A program made the position numbers and the translations under genes. From NCBI GenBank assembly GCA_040255585.1, contig JBDZVI010000016.1, forward strand, positions 1-43,679: a stretch of 43,679 nt of DNA, read 5' to 3'. The notes under the pieces are model-generated. The model worked only from the letters and a program-made list of their open reading frames with translations. It was not told the DNA's origin and ran no database searches. Source of the stretch: JAAYYF01 sp040255585. Its GTDB lineage: Bacteria > Deinococcota > Deinococci > Deinococcales > Trueperaceae. The number at the start of each line of letters is the position of its first letter. Position 1 is the stretch's first letter. Shown here one piece after another: positions 23,627 to 31,333 of the stretch.

Positions 23627-24579
23627 TCCCTTCTCGTTCCAGCGCCTCGCGGCGTGCCGGCGAGCGTGAGTCGGGCAGCCTCGTCGCGCTCGTGAACAAC
23701 CTCGACGGGGTCTTCCAACGCAGCGTCCTGCAAGGGGCCGGGGAGGTGGCCGCGGCGCGCGGGCTGGCGCTCGAGCCGCTGCCGCTCGGCGGGCTGCCGG
23801 AGTCCGAGGTGGACGCCGCGTTGGATGGCGTCTTGGGTGTCGCAGGAGGACCGGCGAGTGTTCAGTCGGGGCAGAGTGTCGAAGGGCGGCCCCAAGGGGT
23901 CAAACAGGGGCAGGGCATCCTGTGGGCGCATGGCGCCCGTGGGGCGCTCGTCCTGTCCAACGCCCTCGCCGACGCTGCACTCGCCAAGCTGGCCGCGGCC
24001 GGCCTACCTGTGACGCTCGTGAGCCACTACTCGGCCGCCCCTGGTCAGCCGACGGTGATGTTCGACAACCGCCAGGGCGTCAAGCAGCTGATGCGGCACG
24101 TGGTCGCCGACTGCGGCAGGCGTCGGCCCGTGTACATCGGAGGCGACTCCTCGCAGCTCGACGGTCGGGAACGCGAGGCGGCTTTCCGCGACGAACTCCT
24201 GCGGCACGACCTGCGCGTGCCCGAGGGTCACATGCTCGTCGGGGGCTTCACGCCTGGGCTTGCACGCCAGGCGCTCGAAGGGTTCACGGCTTCCGGGAGC
24301 GATTTCGACGCCGTGGTGGCCGCCGATTACCTCATGGCCATCGCCGCGGCCGAGACGCTCCGCGAGGCCGGCGTGCGCATCCCGGAAGACGTGGTGGTCG
24401 TCGGCTACGGCGACGGGCCGGAAGCCGAGGCGGCCGGCGTGACCACTGTGGCCGCCGACGTCGTCGAACTAGGTAGGCGCGCCGCCAGGCAACTGGTGGC
24501 GCAACTCTCGCCCGAGCGGCCCATAAGCGGCCGGACGCTCCTTAGCACTCATTTGGTGAGGCGCGCCAGCAGTTGTTGA
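23623..24579 (+). CDS. LacI-type sugar-sensor domain protein without HTH
   Basis: A 318-residue protein. From about residue 20 it follows the periplasmic-binding-like effector domain of LacI/GalR regulators: LVALVNNLDGVFQRSVLQGAGEVA, ALVLSNALADAALAKLAAAGLPVTLVSH, the NRQGVKQLMRHVV helix, RPVYIGGDSSQLDGREREAAFRDEL, and FDAVVAADYLMAIAAAETLREAGVRIPEDVVVVGYGD. LacI proteins carry about 55 residues of HTH before this domain; here only about 18 polar residues precede it and no signal peptide is present. A Gln/Gly-rich insertion occurs near 75-105. GTG 23623 overlaps the ROK stop. It may act as a sensor subunit for the ROK protein or as a regulator that lost its HTH. Confidence 0.82.
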   Translation: MIPSRSSASRRAGERESGSLVALVNNLDGVFQRSVLQGAGEVAAARGLALEPLPLGGLPESEVDAALDGVLGVAGGPASVQSGQSVEGRPQGVKQGQGILWAHGARGALVLSNALADAALAKLAAAGLPVTLVSHYSAAPGQPTVMFDNRQGVKQLMRHVVADCGRRRPVYIGGDSSQLDGREREAAFRDELLRHDLRVPEGHMLVGGFTPGLARQALEGFTASGSDFDAVVAADYLMAIAAAETLREAGVRIPEDVVVVGYGDGPEAEAAGVTTVAADVVELGRRAARQLVAQLSPERPISGRTLLSTHLVRRASSC

Positions 24580-24584
24580 GAGCG

Positions 24585-24601
24585 GGCCCGGCGCCCGGGC
24601 C
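24585..24601. terminator. GC-rich hairpin between convergent operons
   Basis: GGCCCGG, loop CGC, CCGGGCC form a perfect 7-bp stem just after the last gene of the amino-sugar operon. It lacks a T-tract on either side, so its strength as a terminator is uncertain, but its place between two convergent genes is right. Confidence 0.4.
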
Positions 24602-24661
24602 TCCGGGTCCGCGAGGTCATGTGCCGGACCGCTCGCACTGCCCGCGCCGCGCTGAAGACCC

Positions 24662-26071
24662 TCAGGCCTCGCCGCCCACGATGATCTCGCTGACGAGCAG
24701 GTGCGGTTGCCCCACCTCGACCGGCAGCGACCCAGACATGGAGCCGCACATCCCAGGCGCGGTGGAGAGGTCGTCGGAGACGGCCACGATGCGCTTGATG
24801 GACTCGGGACCCTTGCCGACGAGCATGGCGCCGCGCACGGGCTCGGCCAGCTCGCCGTTGCGGATCATGTAGCCCTCGTTGACGGCGAAGTTGTACTCGC
24901 CCGAGCCGGGCTTGACCTGACCGCCGCCCATCGACTTGGCGTAGAGACCGAGCGTTATGCCATCGAACAGGTCGTCTTTCGGCGTGGTGCCGGGGAGGAC
25001 GAACGTGTTACGCATGCGCGACGTCGGCGCGAACGTGTAGTCCTGGCGTCGTCCCGAGCCGGTGGCGCGGTAGCCGGTCATGCGTGAGCCCCACCTGTCG
25101 ACCATGTAGCTCTCGAGGACGCCGTCGCGGATCAGCACGGTGCGCTCGGTCGGCAGGCCCTCGTCGTCGAAGCGCGAGGAGCCCCAGCCGTTCGGCGTGG
25201 TGCCGTCGTCGACGTAGGTGACGACCTCCGACGCGACCTGCTCGCCGAGCTTGCCCGTGAGCGCGGACGCGTTGCGGGCGACCGACGTCGTCTCGAGTAG
25301 GTGACCGAGGGCCTCGTGGAAGATGACCCCGCCGAAGGCGTTGCCGATGACGACGGGCATGGGCCCGGCCGGCGCCTTGCGCGCGCGCAGGTTCAGGAGG
25401 GCGACCTCGGCCGCGCGTCTGCCGATCTCCGCGGGCGGATGGGTGTCCAGGAGTTCGAGGCCCATCGACAGGCCCGGCCCGTGGTGGGCCGTCTGGGTGT
25501 CCTTGCCGTCGGAGGCTATGGCCTGCGCGATCAGGCGTGTGCGGACGCGTCTGTCGTCCACCACGGCGCCGTCGGAGGTGGCGACGCTCACGTCCTGCTC
25601 CCATTCGAGGAGCCGCGCTTCCACCTGCCTGATCTCCGGAGCGATGCGCGCGCCGGCGTCGAGCTCGCGCAGGCGCTCGAGGCGCCAGGCCTTGTCGCGC
25701 GCGTCGAACGGCACGCTCGGCGCGTGGATGTCGGGGCCGACGTCCAGTCGGCGCAGGTCTAGGCCGCCGCGGCCCTTGGCATCGGGCGTCCCGGGCGCGC
25801 CGGGCGCGCCGCCCCGCACGGTCACCAGGCTGCTTAGCAGCTCGGCCAGCGCGGCGTCCGTGAGGTTGTTCGTGTAGCCGTAGACGACGTCGGTGCCGAA
25901 GAAGAGTCGGATACCGGCGCCGTGCTCGAGGGCGCTTGTCGCGTCCTCGACCTGGCCGTCGATGGTCCGCAGGTGCCGGCGGCGCCATCGCTCGACGTAG
26001 ACCTCGACGAAGTCCGCGCCGGCTAGCCGCCCCTGCTGGATGAGGGAAGCGTACGTATCATGATCGAGCAT
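24662..26071 (-). CDS. tldD: TldD metalloprotease subunit
   Basis: A 469-residue TldD. The zinc-binding motif is HEALGH near residues 248-253, within GGVIFHEALGHLLE, the hallmark of the catalytic half of the TldD/TldE protease. Other family segments are GAGIRLFFGTDVVYGYTNN, FDDEGLPTERTVLIRDGVLESYM and GGGQVKPGSGEYNFAVNEGYMI. The TldE partner is encoded at 13630-14955 on the same strand, with the amino-sugar operon between. Two ATGs lie in tandem (26074 and 26071); TACCAT ends 6 nt before the second and there is no ribosome site, so a leaderless start at 26071 is preferred. Confidence 0.93.
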   Translation of the reverse strand: MLDHDTYASLIQQGRLAGADFVEVYVERWRRRHLRTIDGQVEDATSALEHGAGIRLFFGTDVVYGYTNNLTDAALAELLSSLVTVRGGAPGAPGTPDAKGRGGLDLRRLDVGPDIHAPSVPFDARDKAWRLERLRELDAGARIAPEIRQVEARLLEWEQDVSVATSDGAVVDDRRVRTRLIAQAIASDGKDTQTAHHGPGLSMGLELLDTHPPAEIGRRAAEVALLNLRARKAPAGPMPVVIGNAFGGVIFHEALGHLLETTSVARNASALTGKLGEQVASEVVTYVDDGTTPNGWGSSRFDDEGLPTERTVLIRDGVLESYMVDRWGSRMTGYRATGSGRRQDYTFAPTSRMRNTFVLPGTTPKDDLFDGITLGLYAKSMGGGQVKPGSGEYNFAVNEGYMIRNGELAEPVRGAMLVGKGPESIKRIVAVSDDLSTAPGMCGSMSGSLPVEVGQPHLLVSEIIVGGEA

Positions 26072-26077
26072 CATCGG

Positions 26078-26083
26078 ATGGTA
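26078..26083 (-). promoter_or_regulatory. Putative -10 box of tldD
   Basis: TACCAT (TANNNT type) on the minus strand, 6 nt before ATG 26071 and without any Shine-Dalgarno sequence. No clear -35 box. Confidence 0.35.
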
Positions 26084-26117
26084 CCGCGCCACTGCCGGAC
26101 CGCCGTCGCCAAGCGGC

Positions 26118-27125
26118 TCACTCCTGGCGCCGTGTGCAATACATGTAAGGGTTGCCTTCGTATTCGTCCGTCCAGCACGCTGCTTCACGCCAGTCCCCGT
26201 TGTAGATCCTGAACTCGAACCGGAGCGCGAAGTGGCTCGTCGCCTGTCCGCCCGAGGGGAAGAACCCCAGCACGTCGCCCACGGCCGCCCATCGCCCCGT
26301 CCCGGACCAGGAGGCGTAGCGGTCTCGCCACTCGCCCGGCGTGACCTCGACCACGCCCCCTACGGCGGAGGCGTCTATGTAGTGTCCGTTGGCTCCGAAC
26401 ACGTACAGGTTCCCTGCGCTGCCGTCGCTAGAGAACCACTCTCCGACGAGGTCGGACTCGAGGGCGTGGTCGTACGTCGGGGTGCCGAGGCTGAGGGAGT
26501 ATAGGACGTTGGCAACGTCCAGCCCGAACTGGCCGTCGTAGCTCACGCAGCGCAGGGTGCTCATCGGCTCCACCGCGATAACGGGTACAGCCTGGTTCCC
26601 GAAGCGCGCCACCAACGACAGGACGTCGTAAACAGAACCGTCATCCTTGGTGAGACTCATCGTCAAGGCGCGGTAGTCCCAGCCGTTCCCGTTGGTGCCG
26701 CGCGAGGCGTACGTCAACGGGTCGGGATTGCCGTACTCGTCAGTCAGTTTGTCGCCCGGTTCGAGGAGCGCCGCCCCTGCGGCGTCCAGAGCCTGCTGAT
26801 AACGGGCGGCTTCGCCGGTTGCAACCGGGATCGGCGCCATCACTACGATGATGCACGTGGAGCCGAACTGGTCCGGATCCGACTCCATGACCTCGGCGAC
26901 CGAGCTGCCAACCGAGTGCCACCCGGCCGGCGCCTTGAACGTCAGAGTGTTCAACTGCTTTGTCTCGCCGCTCGGCTGCCATGCGGGTGTGGCCGCTGCC
27001 AGTAGCGCTGCGGGCGTGTCGAAGCTGCGGGGCCCGCCGCCGGTGGCGGGACCGGTGCCTCCGCACCCGACCGTCCACACGAGGAGCCCCGATGCCAATA
27101 GGAACGATCTGCGAAACACGTTCAC
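26118..27125 (-). CDS. Hypothetical exported protein, possible lipoprotein
   Basis: A 335-residue protein of unknown function. The N-terminus FRRSFLLASGLLVWTVGCGG is a signal sequence ending in a cysteine; TVGC is a weak lipobox, so lipid anchoring is plausible but not certain. Two parts follow: about residues 50-210 contain FKAPAGWHSVGSSVAEV and other strand-rich segments, and about 225-330 contain LVGEWFSSDGSAGNLYVFGANGHY, a pattern seen in small beta-barrel stress or lipocalin-like domains. Start is GTG 27125 or GTG 27119, both served by GGAGGT; the second has the better spacing. Its start region is divergent from the sirtuin gene. Confidence 0.7.
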   Translation of the reverse strand: MNVFRRSFLLASGLLVWTVGCGGTGPATGGGPRSFDTPAALLAAATPAWQPSGETKQLNTLTFKAPAGWHSVGSSVAEVMESDPDQFGSTCIIVVMAPIPVATGEAARYQQALDAAGAALLEPGDKLTDEYGNPDPLTYASRGTNGNGWDYRALTMSLTKDDGSVYDVLSLVARFGNQAVPVIAVEPMSTLRCVSYDGQFGLDVANVLYSLSLGTPTYDHALESDLVGEWFSSDGSAGNLYVFGANGHYIDASAVGGVVEVTPGEWRDRYASWSGTGRWAAVGDVLGFFPSGGQATSHFALRFEFRIYNGDWREAACWTDEYEGNPYMYCTRRQE

Positions 27126-27244
27126 GCTACCTCCAACGTCCTGCCTCCCGCTCGTGCCGGAACCGGCACGCCAAGCGCGGGAAGTTGAACGGCGCAGTGT
27201 AGCGCCGGGCTTTTGCAGCGCGCCGTGGTGTGTAACCATCGCTC

Positions 27245-28120
27245 ATGGCCTCGGAACAGCCAAGCGCGTGGCCGCCGGTCGTCACGCCGTCGGACGTCCG
27301 GACACTCGCCGCGTTCCTGGCCCTCCACCGCAGCCTCGTCTTGACAGGCGCCGGGATCAGCACGGACTCCGGCATCCCCGATTACCGTGGCGTCAACCGC
27401 CGGTCTCCCGCGCCCAAGCCGATGACTTACCAGGAGTTCGTGGGCGGCGAGGGCGCGCGCAGGCGTTACTGGTCGCGCAGCGCGATCGGCTGGGTCCACA
27501 TGGCGCAGCGCGTCCCGAACGCGGGCCATGCCGCGGTCGCCGGGCTCGAGGCCCTGGGCAGACTCACTGGCGTCGTGACGCAGAACGTCGACGGCCTACA
27601 CCGCAAGGCCGGCACCCAGGAACTCGTCGAGCTGCACGGCGACCTCGCGTTGGTCGTATGTCTGCACTGCGGTACGCGCGAGGGGCGTGAACAGTACCAG
27701 CGGCGCATGCTGGCGGCCAACCCCGGCTTCTCGCCGGACGCGGTCGCGTTGCTGCCCGACGGCGACGCGGCGGTCGACCCCGAGGTCGCGCGCACGTTCG
27801 TCGTGCCCGCCTGCGAGGTCTGCGGCGGCGTGATGAAGCCCGACGTCATCTTCTTCGGCGAGAACGTGCCGAAGCCGCGGCTCGAGCAGGCGTGGGACCG
27901 GCTCGCGGCGGCCGACGGGCTGCTGGTCCTCGGCTCGTCGCTCGAGGTCTTCTCCGGCTACCGCTTCGTGCGCGCGGCGCATGCGCAGGGCAAGCCCGTC
28001 GCGGTCGTCAACCACGGCCCGACCCGCGCCGACGGCGAGGTGGAGCTGCGGCTGGAGGCGCGCATCGCGGACGTGTTGCCCGCCGCCGTCGCACAGCTGG
28101 AAAGTGCGTTACCGACGTGA
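27245..28120 (+). CDS. SIR2-family NAD-dependent deacylase (class II-like sirtuin)
   Basis: A 291-residue sirtuin that removes acyl groups from lysines using NAD. Motifs in order: GAGIS at 35-39 followed by TDSGIPDYRG (NAD and ribose binding), TQNVDGLH near 111-118, the catalytic histidine in ELHGD near 130, zinc cysteines CLHC (139, 142) and CEVC (about 190, 193), then FFGENVP and LVLGSSLEV. The wide spacing between zinc pairs with a helical insert, and DSGIPDYRG, resemble the SIRT4-like class II. ATG 27245 has no clear ribosome site; TAACCA lies 6 nt upstream with a TTTGCA element further up. It is alone in its transcript or followed by the Gmad2 gene after 73 nt. Confidence 0.9.
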   Translation: MASEQPSAWPPVVTPSDVRTLAAFLALHRSLVLTGAGISTDSGIPDYRGVNRRSPAPKPMTYQEFVGGEGARRRYWSRSAIGWVHMAQRVPNAGHAAVAGLEALGRLTGVVTQNVDGLHRKAGTQELVELHGDLALVVCLHCGTREGREQYQRRMLAANPGFSPDAVALLPDGDAAVDPEVARTFVVPACEVCGGVMKPDVIFFGENVPKPRLEQAWDRLAAADGLLVLGSSLEVFSGYRFVRAAHAQGKPVAVVNHGPTRADGEVELRLEARIADVLPAAVAQLESALPT

Positions 28121-28193
28121 ACGTTGGCGCCACATTAAGCCCAGATGTGTTCGGAGCGGCGAGACCTCATGTTGACTCGGGCAATATCGAGGC

Positions 28194-29860
28194 ATGAGGC
28201 CCATCCAGCGAGTGGCTATGTTCGTCCTGATAGCGGTTGCCCTCGTGGCCGTCCTGTATACGCGGCTGAGCGGCGGCGATGAGCCGGCGCCCGGGGGCAG
28301 CGTGGCCGCCGGCACCGCTTCGCAACAAGGGTCGTCCGACACGCGGTCCGACCGGCAGGCGGAGGATGTCTCGGCTCAAGAGGCGCCCTCACCGGTCCGC
28401 GTCGGCTCCGCTGGCGATCAGCAGGTGGCCACGGTGCCGGACGACGGCTTCGAAGGCCTTCTAGGTGGTTCGAGGTCCTCCGACGCTCAGCGGGCCGGGG
28501 CTGCGACCGACGCCCAGGACTCGGTCTCGGCAGGCGCTGTCACGGACGCCGGGTCGCCTGTTACCGCGCAGGGTGGGGAGTCGACGGACCGCGACGAGGA
28601 AGACGAGCCGGTCGGAGATGATCGGGGGACCGGGGCGGCCGCGGAGGCCACCGCGGAGGCCAGCGCGCTGCCGAACTCCCTGACGCTCGCTGGCGGGGTC
28701 GTGACCCTCGCCTACCCCGCCGCGCTGGCGCTCGCGACGAGCGGCCAGCCCCTCCAGGTCGCCGCCACCATCCCTCCGTGCGACGCCGGCTTCGACTACT
28801 GCTTCTACCTGCCAGAAGGCTCCTTCGCCGGCACCAACTTCCGCGCCGCCGGCATGAGCGTGACGCTCCGCAAGGACCTCACCGCCCAGTTGAGCTGCCT
28901 ACTCGCCCAACCAAGCGGTTTCCAGGACCTGCAGCCTGGGCTGGTGGTGCCGGCGCTCGAGGGCCCCACCCAGGACGAGAGCGGCTCCACGGGCACGGAC
29001 TCGGCCGCTGAGGCCCGCGTTGCCGCGACGACCCGCCCCTCCACGTCCCGCTTCGGCGGCCTGGGCGAGGGCGCGGCCGGCACGTACTACAACGGCGAGG
29101 AGCGTCGCCTCTTCATTGACGGCGCCTGCTACGAGTTCACGACCCGCGTCGTGGAGTCGCAGTTCGGCAACTACCCCGAGGGCGCGGTGGTCGAGTTCAC
29201 GGCCGAGCAGCGCGCGGCGGTCCTCTCGCAGTTCGACGAGGTGCTCGCGAGCGCGACGGTGGCGGTCGGCGGCGAGATCGAACCTGTCGAGTGGCCGCGC
29301 GAGGGCGGGTCAGACCTCGCCCCCTTCATACGGTTGGACGAGCCGGCCGCAGGCGAGGCGGTCACGAGCCCGCTCCGCTTGGTCGGCGAGGCCGTCGGGC
29401 CTTGGTACTTCGAGGGCTCGTTCCCGGTGAGCGTCGTCGCGGGGGACGGCAGCGTCCTCGGCCAGGGGTTCGTCAGCGCCCAAGGGGAGTGGATGGTGGA
29501 CGGCCTGGTCCCGTTCGTGGGCGAGGTCGAGTTCGAGGCGCCGCAGGCGCCTGACGGTTCGCCNNNNNNNNNNNNNNNNNNNNNNNNNNNNNNNNNNNNN
29601 NNNNNNNNNNNNNNNNNNNNNNNNNNNNNNNNNNNNNNNNNNNNNNNNNNNNNNNNNNNNNNNCGCCTGACGGTTCGCCGGACGGTCAGGCGGACGGTCA
29701 GGCGGACGGTTCGGCGGCGCCTGACGCTACCGCGACGGGCCTCGCGGCTCCCGGCACACCCGTGACGGTCGTGTTGGCGCGCGACAACCCTTCTGGTCTG
29801 CCGGAGCATGACGCGGCCTTGCATGTGAAGGTGCTCGTGGCTGTTGAAGCTGGGGAGTGA
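28194..29860 (+). CDS. Exported protein with Gmad2 domain, interrupted by assembly gap
   Basis: Residues about 4-22 form a membrane anchor or uncleaved signal (RVAMFVLIAVALVAVLYT); a disordered linker rich in D, E, S and A follows to about residue 155, then a globular part with CDAGFDYCFYLP and INGAC-like cysteines. The C-terminal Gmad2 domain shows PLRLVGEAVGPWYFEGSFPV and VSAQGEWMVDGLVPF, and after the gap VLARDNPSGLPEHDAALHVKV, the family's closing signature. Between them lies a PDGS/DGQA repeat broken by 100 Ns. The pre- and post-gap frames differ by the placeholder length only, so the gene is one intact frame to TGA 29858-29860. Gmad2 domains occur in spore-germination and cell-envelope proteins. 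Ligand unknown. Confidence 0.75.
29551..29713 (+). repeat. DGQA/PDGS coding repeat containing a 100-N gap
   Basis: CGCCTGACGGTTCGCC occurs on both sides of the N run (29564-29663). After it the 12-bp unit GACGGTCAGGCG is repeated, giving DGQADGQADGS. The run of exactly 100 Ns is a placeholder, so the true repeat number and length are unknown; collapsed repeats probably caused the break. Confidence 0.8.
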
Positions 29861-29881
29861 GCCGAGCCGTTATATCAAGTG

Positions 29882-30256
29882 TTACGTGACCAGCATCAGG
29901 CCGGGTACGTCGGCGAAGTCGCCCATGTTGAGCGTCCATAGCTTCGCGTCGCGGACCAAGGCGCAGGCAGCAATGGCGAGATCGATCTCGCGGCTTCGCG
30001 GCTTGGTCACGACCCCGTAGAGCCGGGCGGCGGCTGCAGCCTCGGTCTGCCCGAACGACAAGGCTTCCTCGCTAGGCAGCAGAGCTTCTTGAGCCCTGAG
30101 TTCCTGTGTGGTGCGGGGTCCACGCCACCACTCGTATAGGACCAGTGTCGGAACGGCGATGCGTTCACCGTCGGCTAAGAACGCCCGTAACCGGGCTGCG
30201 GCCGTGGCGGTTCCGGACAGGCTGGCGACCAGCGCCGACGTGTCGATGACGATCAC
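29882..30256 (-). CDS. vapC: PIN-domain toxin, VapC-like
   Basis: A 124-residue ribonuclease-type toxin. The metal-site acids are present: D in MIVIDTSALVA (5), E in LVLYEWWRG (about 43), D in REIDLAIAACAL (about 92) and D in LNMGDFADV (about 112). Its start overlaps the stop of the RHH antitoxin gene (ATGA), giving the standard antitoxin-first order. It belongs to a different subgroup from the PIN toxin at 2269-2694, which pairs with a Phd-type antitoxin. It ends 21 nt from the convergent Gmad2 gene. Confidence 0.88.
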   Translation of the reverse strand: MIVIDTSALVASLSGTATAAARLRAFLADGERIAVPTLVLYEWWRGPRTTQELRAQEALLPSEEALSFGQTEAAAAARLYGVVTKPRSREIDLAIAACALVRDAKLWTLNMGDFADVPGLMLVT

Positions 30257-30546
30257 TTCTTGCCGTCGCTCCCACTCAACCTGCCGCCACCGCGACGTGC
30301 CTCCCGCACGAGTCGGATCTCCTCGTCGACTTCGGTCTGCGTGCGTTCGGGCAGCGCTGGAACGAACTCATCGAACAGCTGTAGCAGACGTCGTCTCTCG
30401 GCTTCGCTCAGCTTGCCGATCCGCTCGGAGTAGTCCTGGATGGCGTCGCGGACGATCTCGCTCTTGGGCTTGCGCAAGGTCTGCGAAGCCTGGCGTAGGC
30501 GCTCGGCCGTTGCCTCGTCCAAGCTGAAGGTCATCTTCACTACCAT
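30253..30546 (-). CDS. vapB: Ribbon-helix-helix (CopG-like) antitoxin
   Basis: A 97-residue protein. The first strand and helices MTFSLDEATAERLRQASQTL, then RKPKSEIVRDAIQDY, form a ribbon-helix-helix DNA-binding domain; the acidic and basic C-terminal part (about 50-97) should bind the PIN toxin. ATG 30546 is the outermost start; GTG 30540 and ATG 30534 lie within six codons and would still give the complete RHH strand. The start sits inside a cluster of three CCATACT-type repeats, so the protein probably represses its own promoter. Confidence 0.85.
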   Translation of the reverse strand: MVVKMTFSLDEATAERLRQASQTLRKPKSEIVRDAIQDYSERIGKLSEAERRRLLQLFDEFVPALPERTQTEVDEEIRLVREARRGGGRLSGSDGKK

Positions 30547-30568
30547 ACTGAAGCCATACTACCATACC
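30543..30568. promoter_or_regulatory. Three CCATACT-type repeats, likely RHH operator
   Basis: CCATACT at 30543-30549 and 30554-30560 and CCATACC at 30562-30568 are direct repeats 11 and 8 bp apart. They overlap the antitoxin start codon and stand out as AT-rich. RHH antitoxins bind short direct or inverted repeats of this size. TAGTAT and TATGGT on the minus strand within the cluster could serve as -10 boxes. Confidence 0.55.
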
Positions 30569-30613
30569 GGCGAGTAGGCGCGAGTAGGGCTGTCACGACG
30601 ACGCCCCCTACCC

Positions 30614-31333
30614 TCACATCGACAGATAAGCCGCCCTCACCCCAGGGTCCCCGAGCAGCTCCCGCCCGCTGCCCTCCTTGACGACCTCGCCGTTCTCGAG
30701 CACGTAGGCGCGGTCAGCGATGCGCAGCGACTGCTGCACGTTCTGCTCGACGAGCACCACCGTCACGCCCTCCCGGTTGATCTGCTTCAGGGCGCGGAAG
30801 ACGGTGAGCGACAGGGCGGGCGAGAGGCCGAGCGAGGGCTCGTCTACGAGCAGCAGGCGCGGGTCGCTCATCAAGGCGCGGCCGATGGCGAGCATCTGGC
30901 GTTCCCCGCCGGACAGCGTGCCGGCGAGTTGCGCGCCGCGCTCGGCCAGGCGCGGGAAGAGGTCGAAGACGAGCTTGCGGTTGCGCGCCGCGTTGGGCTT
31001 GGCGCGGCTCAAGTACTCCGCCCCGCTCTCGAGGTTCTCGCGGACCGTCATGAGGGGGAAGAGCTGGCGCCCCTCCGGCACGTGTCCTACGCCGGCGCGG
31101 ACGATGCGTGCCGCGCTCCAGCCGACGAGCGAGGAGGAGCCGAAGGCGTTCACCTTGCCCGAGCGCGCCTGGACGAGACCGCTGATGGTGCGGAGCAGCG
31201 TCGTCTTGCCCGCGCCGTTGGCCCCGATGATCGTGACCAGCTCGCCCTCTTCCACGTGCAGGTCGACGTCCCAGAGGACCGTGATCTTGCCGTACCCGGC
31301 CCGCAGGCCACTGATCTCGAGTGCCCGTTCCAT
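30614..31333 (-). CDS. livF: Branched-chain amino acid-type ABC ATPase LivF
   Basis: A 239-residue nucleotide-binding subunit. Walker A GANGAGKTT (about 38-46), LivF-type VGHVPEGRQLFPLMTVRENL, signature LSGGERQML, Walker B LLLVDEPSLGLSP and VVLVEQNVQQSL are all present. With LivG it drives the LivHM permease. It is the last gene of the liv set and starts 1 nt after the livG stop codon. The ligand of this import system may not be an amino acid because the operon also holds an acyl-CoA synthetase. Confidence 0.93.
   Translation of the reverse strand: MERALEISGLRAGYGKITVLWDVDLHVEEGELVTIIGANGAGKTTLLRTISGLVQARSGKVNAFGSSSLVGWSAARIVRAGVGHVPEGRQLFPLMTVRENLESGAEYLSRAKPNAARNRKLVFDLFPRLAERGAQLAGTLSGGERQMLAIGRALMSDPRLLLVDEPSLGLSPALSLTVFRALKQINREGVTVVLVEQNVQQSLRIADRAYVLENGEVVKEGSGRELLGDPGVRAAYLSM

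Noticed and set aside
29564..29860. Apparent frameshift and early stop in the Gmad2 protein after the gap
   Set aside because: The run of exactly 100 Ns is a placeholder. Reading from 29666 restores the repeat frame and the family C-terminus, so the gene is not a pseudogene on this evidence.
2030..30546. Two PIN toxin loci as duplicated copies
   Set aside because: The antitoxins belong to different folds (Phd-like and ribbon-helix-helix) and the toxins differ, so they are independent loci.
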